This document shows positions 1-6,206 of a stretch of 8,350 bases of DNA, piece by piece. The DNA lies in NCBI GenBank assembly GCA_030613285.1, contig JAUWME010000073.1:1-8350 (forward strand). Direction: 5' to 3'. Source of the stretch: Candidatus Zymogenus sp. GTDB taxonomy: Bacteria > Desulfobacterota > Zymogenia > Zymogenales > Zymogenaceae. The position numbers and the translations under genes are program-made. Positions within the stretch are counted from its first letter, which is position 1. Each line of letters begins with the position of its first letter. The notes below the pieces were generated by a model. It searched no databases. It saw nothing but the letters and a program-made list of their open reading frames with translations, and was not told the DNA's origin.

Positions 1-755
1 CTGACTTCACCAAATTCCTGACCGGTGATATCAAGGGCATGAAGGTTGGAATTCCAAAGGAGTATTTTGGAGAAGGGCTCGATCCTGAGGTGAATGAGAG
101 GGTGATGGAGGGTGTGAGCGTCTTGGAGGCCGGTGGTGCAAAGATAGTCGAGATCAGCCTCCCACACACCGAATACGCATTGGCGTCATATTACATCATT
201 GCGTCTTCCGAGGCCAGCTCAAACCTTGCCAGATATGATGGCGTAAGGTATGGAAATAGATTATTAAGGGAGTCAGATGAATCGAGGGGGTCAGAATCGG
301 AAGAGGGGATAATCGAGATGTTTATGAGATCAAGATCGGCGGGCTTTGGTGAGGAGGTCAAAAGGAGAATAATGTTGGGGACTTATACCCTCTCCTCTGG
401 CTATTACGACGCCTACTACAAAAAGGCCCTTCAGGTCAGGAGACTCATCCGGGAAGACTACGACAACGCATTTGAAAAAGTGGACGTTGTTGCGTGTCCC
501 GCCGCCCCTGCTCCTGCTTATAAAATCGGGGAGAAGATTGAAGACCCCTTGTCCATGTACCTTGTGGATGTCTACACCGTAACAGCAAATCTTACGGGAA
601 TCCCAGGCATATCCGTCCCCGCCGGGACAAATTCTTCGGGTCTTCCTATTGGGCTTCAGCTTTTGTCAAAACCGCTGGGGGAGGGGGACATCCTTCGGGC
701 GGCGTACTACTTTGAGGCGAATCGGAAAGCAGAAACCCCCCTGCCAAAACTGTAG
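1..755 (+). CDS. gatA: Glutamyl-tRNA(Gln)/aspartyl-tRNA(Asn) amidotransferase subunit A, C-terminal part (5' end outside window)
   Basis: GatA is the amidase subunit of GatCAB. It releases ammonia from glutamine, which GatB uses to convert Glu-tRNA(Gln) or Asp-tRNA(Asn) to the amidated form. The frame is open from base 3, ahead of the first ATG at 39, and the residues before that Met ([12 protein letters not shown]) already match the family, so the gene is cut by the window edge and 39 is not the start. About 250 codons are visible, roughly the C-terminal half of a protein usually near 485 residues. Recognisable blocks are [11 protein letters not shown] near the left end, [19 protein letters not shown] in the middle and [13 protein letters not shown] near the end. 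The Lys-cisSer-Ser catalytic triad lies in the missing half. It ends with TAG at 753-755. Unusually, gatB does not follow directly but starts 1006 bp later, beyond a repeat array and an inverted gene. Confidence 0.96.
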   Translation, partial: DFTKFLTGDIKGMKVGIPKEYFGEGLDPEVNERVMEGVSVLEAGGAKIVEISLPHTEYALASYYIIASSEASSNLARYDGVRYGNRLLRESDESRGSESEEGIIEMFMRSRSAGFGEEVKRRIMLGTYTLSSGYYDAYYKKALQVRRLIREDYDNAFEKVDVVACPAAPAPAYKIGEKIEDPLSMYLVDVYTVTANLTGIPGISVPAGTNSSGLPIGLQLLSKPLGEGDILRAAYYFEANRKAETPLPKL

Positions 756-800
756 TTTTATTTTAACCTGAATTTGTGCATTAAAAGGGAATCAATTATT

Positions 801-961
801 CTGTCATTCCCAACTTGATTGGGAATCCAGCTTGATATTTATACTATCATCCTCCGCTTGACTGGGGATCCAGATTGATATCCAATGAATTTCCGCTTCC
901 CAAGGAAATAACATTATGATTTTATTTTAGCTTGGATTCCCGCATTCAAAGGGAATGACAG
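801..961. repeat. 161-bp composite palindromic intergenic repeat (MITE/REP-like)
   Basis: The outer ends are an 11-bp perfect inverted repeat, CTGTCATTCCC at 801-811 and GGGAATGACAG at 951-961. Just inside, GGGAATCCAGCT (821-832) matches the complement of AGCTTGGATTCCC (929-941) apart from a one-base gap. Each end is itself a hairpin. On the left, ATTCCCAA (806-813) pairs perfectly with TTGGGAAT (819-826) around a 5-nt loop. On the right, ATTCCC (936-941) pairs with GGGAAT (951-956). A third, diverged unit in direct orientation lies at 845-872, and a weaker hairpin, ATTTCC/GGAAAT, at 889-909. This matches the common bacterial 'GTCATTCCCGC...GCGGGAATCCAG' intergenic repeat type. It encodes nothing. 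It may be a non-autonomous element or a 3'-end stabilising structure for gatA mRNA; both roles are inference. Confidence 0.75.
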
Positions 962-990
962 ACTGCTTTTTAGTCGCCTTACTCCACCTT

Positions 991-1043
991 GTTATTGCGA
1001 GGAGATAGCACACCCGAAGGGTGGACTAATGACGTGGCAATAT
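991..1043. repeat. Second palindromic intergenic repeat ('ATTGCGAGGAG...GACGTGGCAAT' type)
   Basis: The outer arms are ATTGC (994-998) and GCAAT (1037-1041). The core is a small hairpin, CACCC (1011-1015) and GGGTG (1019-1023), around GAA. The flanking words GCGAGGAG and GACGTGGCAAT are typical of a widespread intergenic repeat found in many delta-proteobacterial and candidate-phylum genomes. That comparison is from memory of the sequence type and was not searched. No open frame of interest crosses it. Confidence 0.55.
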
Positions 1044-1054
1044 TCTTAATGGCG

Positions 1055-1071
1055 TTGCCCCTGCGGGGCAA
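1055..1071. repeat. GC-rich 7-bp hairpin downstream of the cdd1-like gene
   Basis: TTGCCCC (1055-1061) and GGGGCAA (1065-1071) form a perfect 7-bp stem around a TGC loop. The hairpin lies 54 bp past the stop of the minus-strand gene at 1125-1391. Neither side has a run of T in its transcript, so it does not meet the pattern of an intrinsic terminator. It most likely belongs to the surrounding repeat array. Confidence 0.5.
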
Positions 1072-1124
1072 TCGGGTTGTTAGAGCGCCTATTCTCGTTT
1101 GTGAACGTTTCTATTGCTATTGGC

Positions 1125-1391
1125 CTATTTGTCTTTTTTGTCCTTCCAGTTCCACCACTTGAGAAGCACAGGATCGTGGACGGAATTTTCCGCAAAATAC
1201 ACCGCGCAACGAAAGACATACAACACACATCTGTCAATATGTTGCCCCCGAAGAGATGAGAGGTCGTGATACATCTTCTCTGGATTTTCGCCTTGCAATT
1301 CTTCTACTTCCTGATACCCAAGGTCTGCTAAATCTTGGGACAGGCTCTTTCCCACCCCTGGGATTACCTGCAATTTCTCAATGTTGTCCAT
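1125..1391 (-). CDS. Cdd1-like helix-hairpin-helix protein ('pathogenicity locus' family)
   Basis: This is an 88-residue soluble protein with no signal peptide or membrane segment. Residues 10-32 form a helix-hairpin-helix motif (IPGVGKSLSQDLADLGY), a fold that usually contacts DNA backbone. The second half carries the family's conserved block DRCVLYVFRCAVYFAE (53-68), with Cys55 and Cys62, and then LLKWWNWKD (77-85). This pattern is that of the Cdd1/'pathogenicity locus' family, named after an ORF beside the Clostridioides difficile toxin locus. Its biochemical role is unknown and the name does not imply virulence. The ATG at 1391-1389 is supported by CAAAGGA at 1407-1401, nine bases upstream. 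The stop is TAG at 1127-1125. It has its own promoter (1584-1556) and stands alone, opposite in direction to gatA and gatB, which it separates. Confidence 0.85.
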   Translation of the reverse strand: MDNIEKLQVIPGVGKSLSQDLADLGYQEVEELQGENPEKMYHDLSSLRGQHIDRCVLYVFRCAVYFAENSVHDPVLLKWWNWKDKKDK

Positions 1392-1555
1392 TTTTTGTTG
1401 TCCTTTGAAGTTAATGCTGAAAATGGTGCCGAGCTTCTCAAAAAACTACTCTGATGTCACGGCGTCTGCTTACTATTTACTATTACGACCAAGTTGACAT
1501 CGTTTCAAAGCCCAACTTTGCGGATGTATTAAGTCTAACTTGATTATGATTAAGC

Positions 1556-1584
1556 ATTATAAGAGTTGAAAAGGGTTGGGTCAA
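1556..1584 (-). promoter_or_regulatory. Sigma-70-type promoter for the cdd1-like gene
   Basis: Read on the minus strand, a -35 box TTGACC (1584-1579) and a perfect -10 box TATAAT (1561-1556) are separated by 17 bp. Transcription would start near 1549, leaving a leader of about 158 nt before the ATG at 1391. A 5-bp inverted repeat, GGTTG/CAACC (1574-1586), overlaps the -35 box and could be an operator, though it is short. Confidence 0.6.
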
Positions 1585-1618
1585 CCGAAAAAGAGCATTT
1601 TCCCCCCTTGCCATCGTT

Positions 1619-1642
1619 GAAATTGGCTCAGCTCTCAATTTC
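1619..1642. repeat. 7-bp inverted repeat upstream of the gatB promoter
   Basis: GAAATTG (1619-1625) and CAATTTC (1636-1642) are perfect complements, separated by 10 bases that contain GCTCAGCTCT. The element lies about 55 bp upstream of the gatB -35 box and 35 bp upstream of the divergent cdd1-like -35 box, so a regulator here could act on both. Chance occurrence in AT-rich DNA is possible. Confidence 0.3.
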
Positions 1643-1697
1643 GTGAGTGTCCCGTTTCTCTAATTAAAGATATTTAACTTGAAAAGGCGAAAAAGGT

Positions 1698-1727
1698 GTG
1701 ACATTTCTGCAAACTATCTGGTATAAT
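1698..1727 (+). promoter_or_regulatory. Extended -10 promoter for the gatB-asmA-mtnA operon
   Basis: The -35 box GTGACA (1698-1703) matches the consensus at 5 of 6 positions. The -10 box TATAAT (1722-1727) is perfect, is preceded by TGG (1719-1721, an extended -10), and lies 18 bp from the -35. The start would fall near 1734, giving a short leader of about 28 nt before the gatB ATG at 1762. The leader is pyrimidine-rich and has no Shine-Dalgarno sequence. A separate promoter is consistent with gatB having been cut off from gatA. Confidence 0.7.
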
Positions 1728-1761
1728 CCAAAATCAATTTCTTTTCCTTAAAATATCAGTT

Positions 1762-3192
1762 ATGAATTATAGAACAGTAATCGGCCTTGAGGTACACGCA
1801 CAGCTTTTGACGTCTTCAAAGATTTTTTGTGGATGTTCCACAAAGTTTGGGGCCGAGCCAAATACACATATCTGTCCGGTCTGTACGGCCCAGCCCGGCG
1901 TCCTCCCTGTACTAAACAGGAGCGTTGTTGAGTTTGGTATAAAAACGGCCCTTGCCACCAAGAGCGAGATTGCCCCATTTGGTCAGTTTGCAAGGAAGAA
2001 CTACTTTTATCCCGACCTTCCAAAGGGATACCAAATTTCCCAGTTTGAGTTTCCCCTCTCAAAGGGTGGTTATGTTGAGATTGAAACAAACGGTGCCAAA
2101 AAGAAAATAGGCCTTACTCGAATTCACATGGAGGAGGATGCAGGAAAACTCATCCACGATGAGGATGCGCCGGTGTCATATGTTGACCTCAACCGTACGG
2201 GTGTGCCGCTATTGGAGATTGTCTCGGAACCTGACATGAGCACCCCTGAAGAAGCGGGGGCCTACCTTAGAAAATTAAGGAGTATCCTTCGTTACTTGGA
2301 GGTCTGCAACGGAAACATGGAAGAGGGGAGTTTTCGTTGCGATGCCAATATCTCCATAATGCCTGAAGACGCCAAGGAGTTTGGAACGAGGACCGAGCTC
2401 AAAAATATGAATTCCTTCAGAAACGTTGAACGGGCCCTCGAATTTGAGATTATAAGACAGAAAGAAGTACTCGATGATGGAGGGAGTGTAATTCAAGAGA
2501 CTCGACTCTGGAACGATTCAAAGAACATCACCGAATCAATGCGGGGAAAAGAAGAAGCCCACGACTACCGCTATTTTCCCGATCCGGACCTCGTCTTTAT
2601 GAAAATTGACAAAGATTGGATAAATAAGATTAAGAAGGGCATCCCGGAGCTTCCCGACGAGAAAGTCAAAAGATTTATTGAGGTTTTTAAACTTTCTCCC
2701 TACGACGCCCATGTACTTACAGCCGAAAAGGCAACCGCAGACTACTTTGAAGATGTGGTAAAGGGAGGCGCAAACCCAAAGCTCTCCAGCAACTGGATTA
2801 TGGTGGAGCTGATGAGAGAGCTAAAGGAGCACAAAACAGATATTGAAAACTCCCCGATTTCTCCCAGTGCCCTCTCAAATCTCATCGGGCTTATCGAAGA
2901 CAAAACAATCAGTGGAAAGATCGCCAAAGATGTTTTTGTCGAGATGTACAATACAAACAAAAGTCCCGATGAAATAGTAAAGGAGAAGGGTCTTGTACAG
3001 ATTGCAGACCCTGATGAAATCGGGAAGATTGTTCAAAAAATCCTTTCAGAGAACCAAAAAGAGGTGGATGAATACAAAGCGGGAAAGGAGCAACTTCTAA
3101 AATTCTTCATCGGCCGAATTATGAAAGAAACCAAGGGGAAAGCGAACCCCCAGATGGTAAACGAAATCCTAAAGGATCAACTGCAAAAGTAA
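1762..3192 (+). CDS. gatB: Aspartyl/glutamyl-tRNA(Asn/Gln) amidotransferase subunit B
   Basis: GatB is the kinase/transamidase and tRNA-binding subunit of GatCAB. It phosphorylates the Glu or Asp on mischarged tRNA and replaces the phosphate with ammonia channelled from GatA. At 476 residues it has the usual full length. Visible family blocks are [10 protein letters not shown] (6-15), a cysteine cluster C23-x-C25...C38-x-x-C41 that fits the metal site of the N-terminal cradle domain, [17 protein letters not shown] (78-94), HMEEDAGK (122-129), [17 protein letters not shown] (142-158) and EGSFRCDAN (188-196). The C-terminal YqeY-like tRNA-recognition domain runs from about 325 to the end. The ATG at 1762 gives the expected N-terminus, but no Shine-Dalgarno precedes it. 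It is the first gene of a likely operon with the AsmA-like gene (122-bp gap) and mtnA. Whether the enzyme serves Gln, Asn or both cannot be told from this subunit. Confidence 0.97.
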   Translation: MNYRTVIGLEVHAQLLTSSKIFCGCSTKFGAEPNTHICPVCTAQPGVLPVLNRSVVEFGIKTALATKSEIAPFGQFARKNYFYPDLPKGYQISQFEFPLSKGGYVEIETNGAKKKIGLTRIHMEEDAGKLIHDEDAPVSYVDLNRTGVPLLEIVSEPDMSTPEEAGAYLRKLRSILRYLEVCNGNMEEGSFRCDANISIMPEDAKEFGTRTELKNMNSFRNVERALEFEIIRQKEVLDDGGSVIQETRLWNDSKNITESMRGKEEAHDYRYFPDPDLVFMKIDKDWINKIKKGIPELPDEKVKRFIEVFKLSPYDAHVLTAEKATADYFEDVVKGGANPKLSSNWIMVELMRELKEHKTDIENSPISPSALSNLIGLIEDKTISGKIAKDVFVEMYNTNKSPDEIVKEKGLVQIADPDEIGKIVQKILSENQKEVDEYKAGKEQLLKFFIGRIMKETKGKANPQMVNEILKDQLQK

Positions 3193-3223
3193 CTGGTCAT
3201 ATTATACTATACCATGCGCCAGA

Positions 3224-3287
3224 GTTGCTGGATAATTGGAAGGGGCTGCTGGAATAATTACAAGGGGTTGCTGGATAATTGCAAATG
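3224..3287. repeat. Three-copy imperfect tandem repeat, 21/22-bp period
   Basis: The word GTTGCTGGATAATTG starts at 3224, recurs as GCTGCTGGAATAATTA at 3245, and again as GTTGCTGGATAATTG at 3267. Each copy continues into a purine-rich AAGGG or AAATG. The period of 21 and 22 bp equals two turns of DNA, placing all copies on the same helical face. The array fills most of the 122-bp gap between the gatB stop (3192) and the start of the AsmA-like gene (3315). Each copy includes a -10-like GATAAT or AATAAT, but I see no matching -35 boxes. Confidence 0.7.
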
Positions 3288-3314
3288 CCACAGTGCAAAG
3301 TAAGAGATTGGTAA

Positions 3315-4940
3315 ATGGAAAAAACTACAATATTTAAAAGAAGCGTTAGAAGAAGCGTCAAAAAAGACAGCGGCAAAAAGCAAAAAAGTGCAGGGAGAAA
3401 GCTAATAAAATGCCTTGTCTTGTTTGGTATGTTTGCCGTGTTGCTCTTTTTTCTTGCGGCTCTTTTTCTCCCAAAGTTGGTGGACACCACCGTTTATAGG
3501 GAGAGTCTTGAGCAATGGCTTTCTTACGAATTTGCACGGGACGTAACGGCCAAAGATATTGAAATCAATCTTATCAATGGGTCGAAGATCATTCTAAAGG
3601 ATCTGACTATTATGGACGACCCCGCTTTTTCTGAGGAGCCGTTTCTTATATCAAAAGAGGCTGTGCTTTCTGTCAAGTTTTTTCCCATAATCAGGGGCGA
3701 GCTCGTGATTGATGGGATTGTTTTTGTGGAGGCTGACCTTTCGATAATTAAAGATAGTAAGGGAAAATATAACATTGAATCCCTCGGAAATGGAAATTAT
3801 ACAAATCATAATGGAGAGAATTTGCCCCCAACTGACCTGTCAGGTTTTTTTAAATTACCTTTTAAAGAAAAGAGTACCGAGATTGAGAGGATTGCCTTTA
3901 CAGATTCTGTGGTGTCCCTAAATAGAATAGGAGACGATGACATCACCGAAGAGATTTTGAAGTTTGAAGGATTGGATGTAGCATTAGAAGACCTGAAACC
4001 ACAGGAAAATGGACTCCTCTCTGGCATGATTTTGCAAAGTGACGTAGATGACCGAAATATGTCGAACATCTCCGCCCTTTTTCGTTCTTCAAAATTACCG
4101 TCGTCGGGCAAACTTACCATCAATAACTCGTTGGGTACTTTTTTGGGCATACCCTTTGAAGAAGTGAAACTGAACGCAACGATCAGAGATAACGTTTTTA
4201 AAGTTGATGAAATGAGTTTTAAACTGTTTGGTGGAGTGGTCAAGTCAAAAGGTTTCATTGACCTTTCCGGCAAGGTTCCTGAACTTGTCATCAATAGCTC
4301 AATCGCAGGCTCAATGGCCAACAAACTCATTGGAATTATAACCTCAAATGATGAGACCTTTTTTGGCAAGACCACGTTTGAGGGAACGTTTACAGGCAAG
4401 GGAAAAACTATCGACGAGATGAAGCAAAAGCTTTCTGGGGAGGGAATCTTCAGAATTGAAGATGGGATAATTCCAGCCTTCAGTATTCGCACAGAGCTTC
4501 TTTCCCTGGGGATTATCCCCCGAAACGATTTGCCGGAGGACTTGGATACACGCTTTTCAATAATCGGGGGGATCTTTCTTCTTTCTGACGGCAAGTTTAA
4601 GACATCAACCATTGTTCTAAAAACCTCGGAGTGGGATGCTTTTGCACGGGGATCGTTAAGTATGGATGGTAAAATAGAAGTTAAAGGCAACATCTTCCTT
4701 GCAGATTCTATGGCTGTTGAATTAAAGTCGGAATACATCCCGTCTTTTATTAAGAACGCGGTGGGGAGATTCTCTATTCCATTTACATTTAGCCTTACAG
4801 GGGATATTGAAAACCCCGAATTTTCGCTACGGCCCAAGTTCCTAATGAAAAAAAACGCCGACGAGATATTTGAGGATTTTAAAAGGGAGCTTGAGCAACA
4901 AAATCAGGAAGAACATTCCATCAAATTCATCAATTACTAA
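3315..4940 (+). CDS. AsmA-like family protein, membrane-anchored
   Basis: This 541-residue protein has a strongly basic N-terminus (1-30, many Lys/Arg), then one hydrophobic segment at about 31-52 and a long beta-rich remainder. That topology anchors it in the inner membrane with the body in the periplasm. Residues 60-155 (YRESLEQWLSYEF, IILKDLTIMDDPAFSEEPF, VLSVKFFPIIRGELVIDG, IIKDSKGKYNIESLG) match the AsmA N-terminal domain. The last 200 residues, with FEGTFTGKGKTIDEMKQKL, LSGEGIFRIEDG and the closing FTFSLTGDIENPEFSLRP, match the AsmA C-terminal domain. AsmA/TamB-like proteins are linked to phospholipid movement between membranes and outer-membrane integrity; the specific role here is inferred. 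The ATG at 3315 has an AAGAG element at 3302-3306. It lies downstream of gatB and ends 17 bp before mtnA, so it is probably cotranscribed. It is shorter than E. coli AsmA (about 617 residues) but looks complete. Confidence 0.85.
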   Translation: MEKTTIFKRSVRRSVKKDSGKKQKSAGRKLIKCLVLFGMFAVLLFFLAALFLPKLVDTTVYRESLEQWLSYEFARDVTAKDIEINLINGSKIILKDLTIMDDPAFSEEPFLISKEAVLSVKFFPIIRGELVIDGIVFVEADLSIIKDSKGKYNIESLGNGNYTNHNGENLPPTDLSGFFKLPFKEKSTEIERIAFTDSVVSLNRIGDDDITEEILKFEGLDVALEDLKPQENGLLSGMILQSDVDDRNMSNISALFRSSKLPSSGKLTINNSLGTFLGIPFEEVKLNATIRDNVFKVDEMSFKLFGGVVKSKGFIDLSGKVPELVINSSIAGSMANKLIGIITSNDETFFGKTTFEGTFTGKGKTIDEMKQKLSGEGIFRIEDGIIPAFSIRTELLSLGIIPRNDLPEDLDTRFSIIGGIFLLSDGKFKTSTIVLKTSEWDAFARGSLSMDGKIEVKGNIFLADSMAVELKSEYIPSFIKNAVGRFSIPFTFSLTGDIENPEFSLRPKFLMKKNADEIFEDFKRELEQQNQEEHSIKFINY

Positions 4941-4957
4941 TAGTCTTTCCTACCTTT

Positions 4958-6019
4958 ATGTCATTTCATACAATAATCTGGCTTGGCCATGCAATCGAGA
5001 TAATCGATCAAACTCTCCTTCCTCAACAAAAGGTTTACATCACTCTTGAGGATCCGCTCCAAGTTTTTGAGGCGATAAAAGAGCTTAAGGTTCGCGGTGC
5101 GCCGGCCATCGGTGTTGCAGCAGCGATGGGAATGGCCCTGGGCGCTATGAAGATAAAATATTCCGACAAAGATGAATTTATGTCAAAGCTCAACGACGTC
5201 GCCGACCTTTTGGCCTCTTCGCGCCCTACTGCAAAAAACCTCTTTTGGGCCATTGAAAAAATGATGGTGATTGCAAAAAGTGGCGATGATGCCCCAGATA
5301 AAATAATCAAGAAACTTGAAAGGAAGGCCCTTCAGATATATGAAGAGGATATTGCCATAAACAAAAAAATCGGTGAGAATGGAGCTGCTGTTTTAAAATC
5401 GGGTGAAACAGTTATGACCCATTGTAACGCAGGGGCATTGGCTACCGCCGGATATGGTACGGCACTCTCGGTTATAAGAGCGGCGGTTGAGGTCGGCAAA
5501 GATATAAAAGTAATTGCAACAGAAACCAGACCGCTCCTTCAAGGGAGCAGGCTTACCGTTTGGGAACTCATGGAAGACAACATTGACGTTACGCTTATCA
5601 CCGACAGTATGTCGGGACACTTTATGAAGGATGGTAAGATAAACAAGATAATTGTTGGTGCAGATAGAATTTCCGCGAATGGAGATGTGGCAAATAAAAT
5701 TGGAACATACAACCATGCCGTTGTTGCCAAAGAAAATAATGTCCCTTTTTACGTGGCCGCCCCACTTTCTACAATTGATGCGGACACAAAATGTGGAGAT
5801 GACATCCCCATCGAAGAAAGAAATCCCATTGAGGTAAGGGAGTTTATGGGGACTACTTCCACGGTAAAGGACGTCCAAGTGTTTAATCCTGCCTTTGACG
5901 TTACTCCTAATCGATTTGTAAGCGGCATTATCACCGAATGTGGGATACTTTACCCTCCTTACATTAAAAGCATAAGCAGGGTAATTTCGGAAAACAGAGT
6001 TGAAAATGGGATCGATTGA
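4958..6019 (+). CDS. mtnA: S-methyl-5-thioribose-1-phosphate isomerase
   Basis: MtnA converts the aldose methylthioribose-1-phosphate to the ketose methylthioribulose-1-phosphate in the methionine salvage pathway; it belongs to the eIF2B-alpha-like isomerase family. At 353 residues it is full length. Motifs are VRGAPAIGVAA (45-55), SRPTAKNLFWA (88-98), THCNAGALATAGYGTAL (154-170) with the catalytic Cys156, ETRPLLQGSRLT (189-200), IVGADRI (232-238) with the catalytic Asp236, and NKIGTYNHAVVAK (246-258). Cys156 and Asp236 keep the same spacing as Cys160/Asp240 of the Bacillus subtilis enzyme. The ATG at 4958 gives the expected N-terminus. It follows the AsmA-like stop by 17 bp with only a pyrimidine-rich stretch (TCTTTCCTACCTTT) and no Shine-Dalgarno, so translation may be coupled or S1-dependent. 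No other salvage gene (mtnN, mtnP, mtnK, mtnB) is in the window. Confidence 0.96.
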   Translation: MSFHTIIWLGHAIEIIDQTLLPQQKVYITLEDPLQVFEAIKELKVRGAPAIGVAAAMGMALGAMKIKYSDKDEFMSKLNDVADLLASSRPTAKNLFWAIEKMMVIAKSGDDAPDKIIKKLERKALQIYEEDIAINKKIGENGAAVLKSGETVMTHCNAGALATAGYGTALSVIRAAVEVGKDIKVIATETRPLLQGSRLTVWELMEDNIDVTLITDSMSGHFMKDGKINKIIVGADRISANGDVANKIGTYNHAVVAKENNVPFYVAAPLSTIDADTKCGDDIPIEERNPIEVREFMGTTSTVKDVQVFNPAFDVTPNRFVSGIITECGILYPPYIKSISRVISENRVENGID

Positions 6020-6047
6020 GAGAGTTTACAAGCAATTTTTCGTCTCC

Positions 6048-6090
6048 AAATTTAAAATGACCTTTTTCATTATTTTCTAAATTTCCACTA
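6048..6090 (+). terminator. Possible weak AT-rich terminator after mtnA
   Basis: AATGA (6056-6060) and TCATT (6067-6071) pair around a CCTTTT loop and are followed by ATTTTC. The flanks AAATTT (6048-6053) and AAATTT (6080-6085) extend the symmetry with bulges. The stem is short and AT-only apart from one pair, so termination would be inefficient. It is the only candidate between mtnA and pcnB. Confidence 0.25.
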
Positions 6091-6106
6091 TAGTATAATA
6101 ATTATC

Positions 6107-6135
6107 TTGTATGTTTGTACAAATTCAAGTATAAT
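6107..6135 (+). promoter_or_regulatory. Candidate pcnB promoter with palindrome in the spacer
   Basis: A perfect -10 box TATAAT (6130-6135) has a weak -35, TTGTAT (6107-6112, 3 of 6), at a 17-bp spacing. The spacer contains the perfect 10-bp palindrome TTTGTACAAA (6114-6123), which is well placed for a repressor. A start near 6142 would leave a leader of about 65 nt, nearly all pyrimidine-rich, before the TTG start of pcnB. A second TATAAT at 6094-6099 and a TTGACA at 6137-6142 are nearby, but neither has a good partner at standard spacing. Confidence 0.45.
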
Positions 6136-6206
6136 GTTGACAAAGTTTTGTTTTCTTCATTGCTACTTTTGATGTTACTTTTATTGGACTTCTACAGATT
6201 CGATTA

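Larger units (their letters stand above)
1392..1761. other. Divergent intergenic region between the cdd1-like gene and gatB
   Basis: These 370 bases contain no supportable gene. They hold two outward-facing promoters: one for the cdd1-like gene (1584-1556, minus) and one for gatB (1698-1727, plus). Between and beside them are small symmetric elements: CAAAG/CTTTG at 1506-1520, GGTTG/CAACC at 1574-1586 over the minus-strand -35, and GAAATTG/CAATTTC at 1619-1642. There is also a short direct repeat, TACTATT twice at 1471-1484. The minus-strand promoter implies an untranslated leader of roughly 158 nt for the cdd1-like gene; I recognise no known riboswitch in it. Confidence 0.6.

Noticed and set aside
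1055..1071. Intrinsic terminator for the cdd1-like gene
   Set aside because: The hairpin is stable but no T-run follows on either strand, so it is kept only as a repeat.
756..1124. CRISPR array in the repeat-rich gap
   Set aside because: The repeats are diverged palindromes of variable spacing and orientation, not identical direct repeats with regular spacers.
1046..1259. Small frames of about 60 codons on both strands within the cdd1-like region
   Set aside because: They overlap a gene with clear family motifs, its own promoter and ribosome binding site, and show no homology I recognise.
1494..1522. TTGACA at 1494-1499 as a + strand promoter
   Set aside because: The bases at the -10 distance (TTTGCG region) do not resemble TATAAT, and there is no downstream + strand gene before gatB's own better promoter.
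3806..4837. 343-codon open frame on the minus strand
   Set aside because: It lies entirely antisense to the AsmA-like gene, has Ser/Ile-rich low-complexity composition and no family motif, while the + strand reading has clear AsmA domains. It is a shadow frame.
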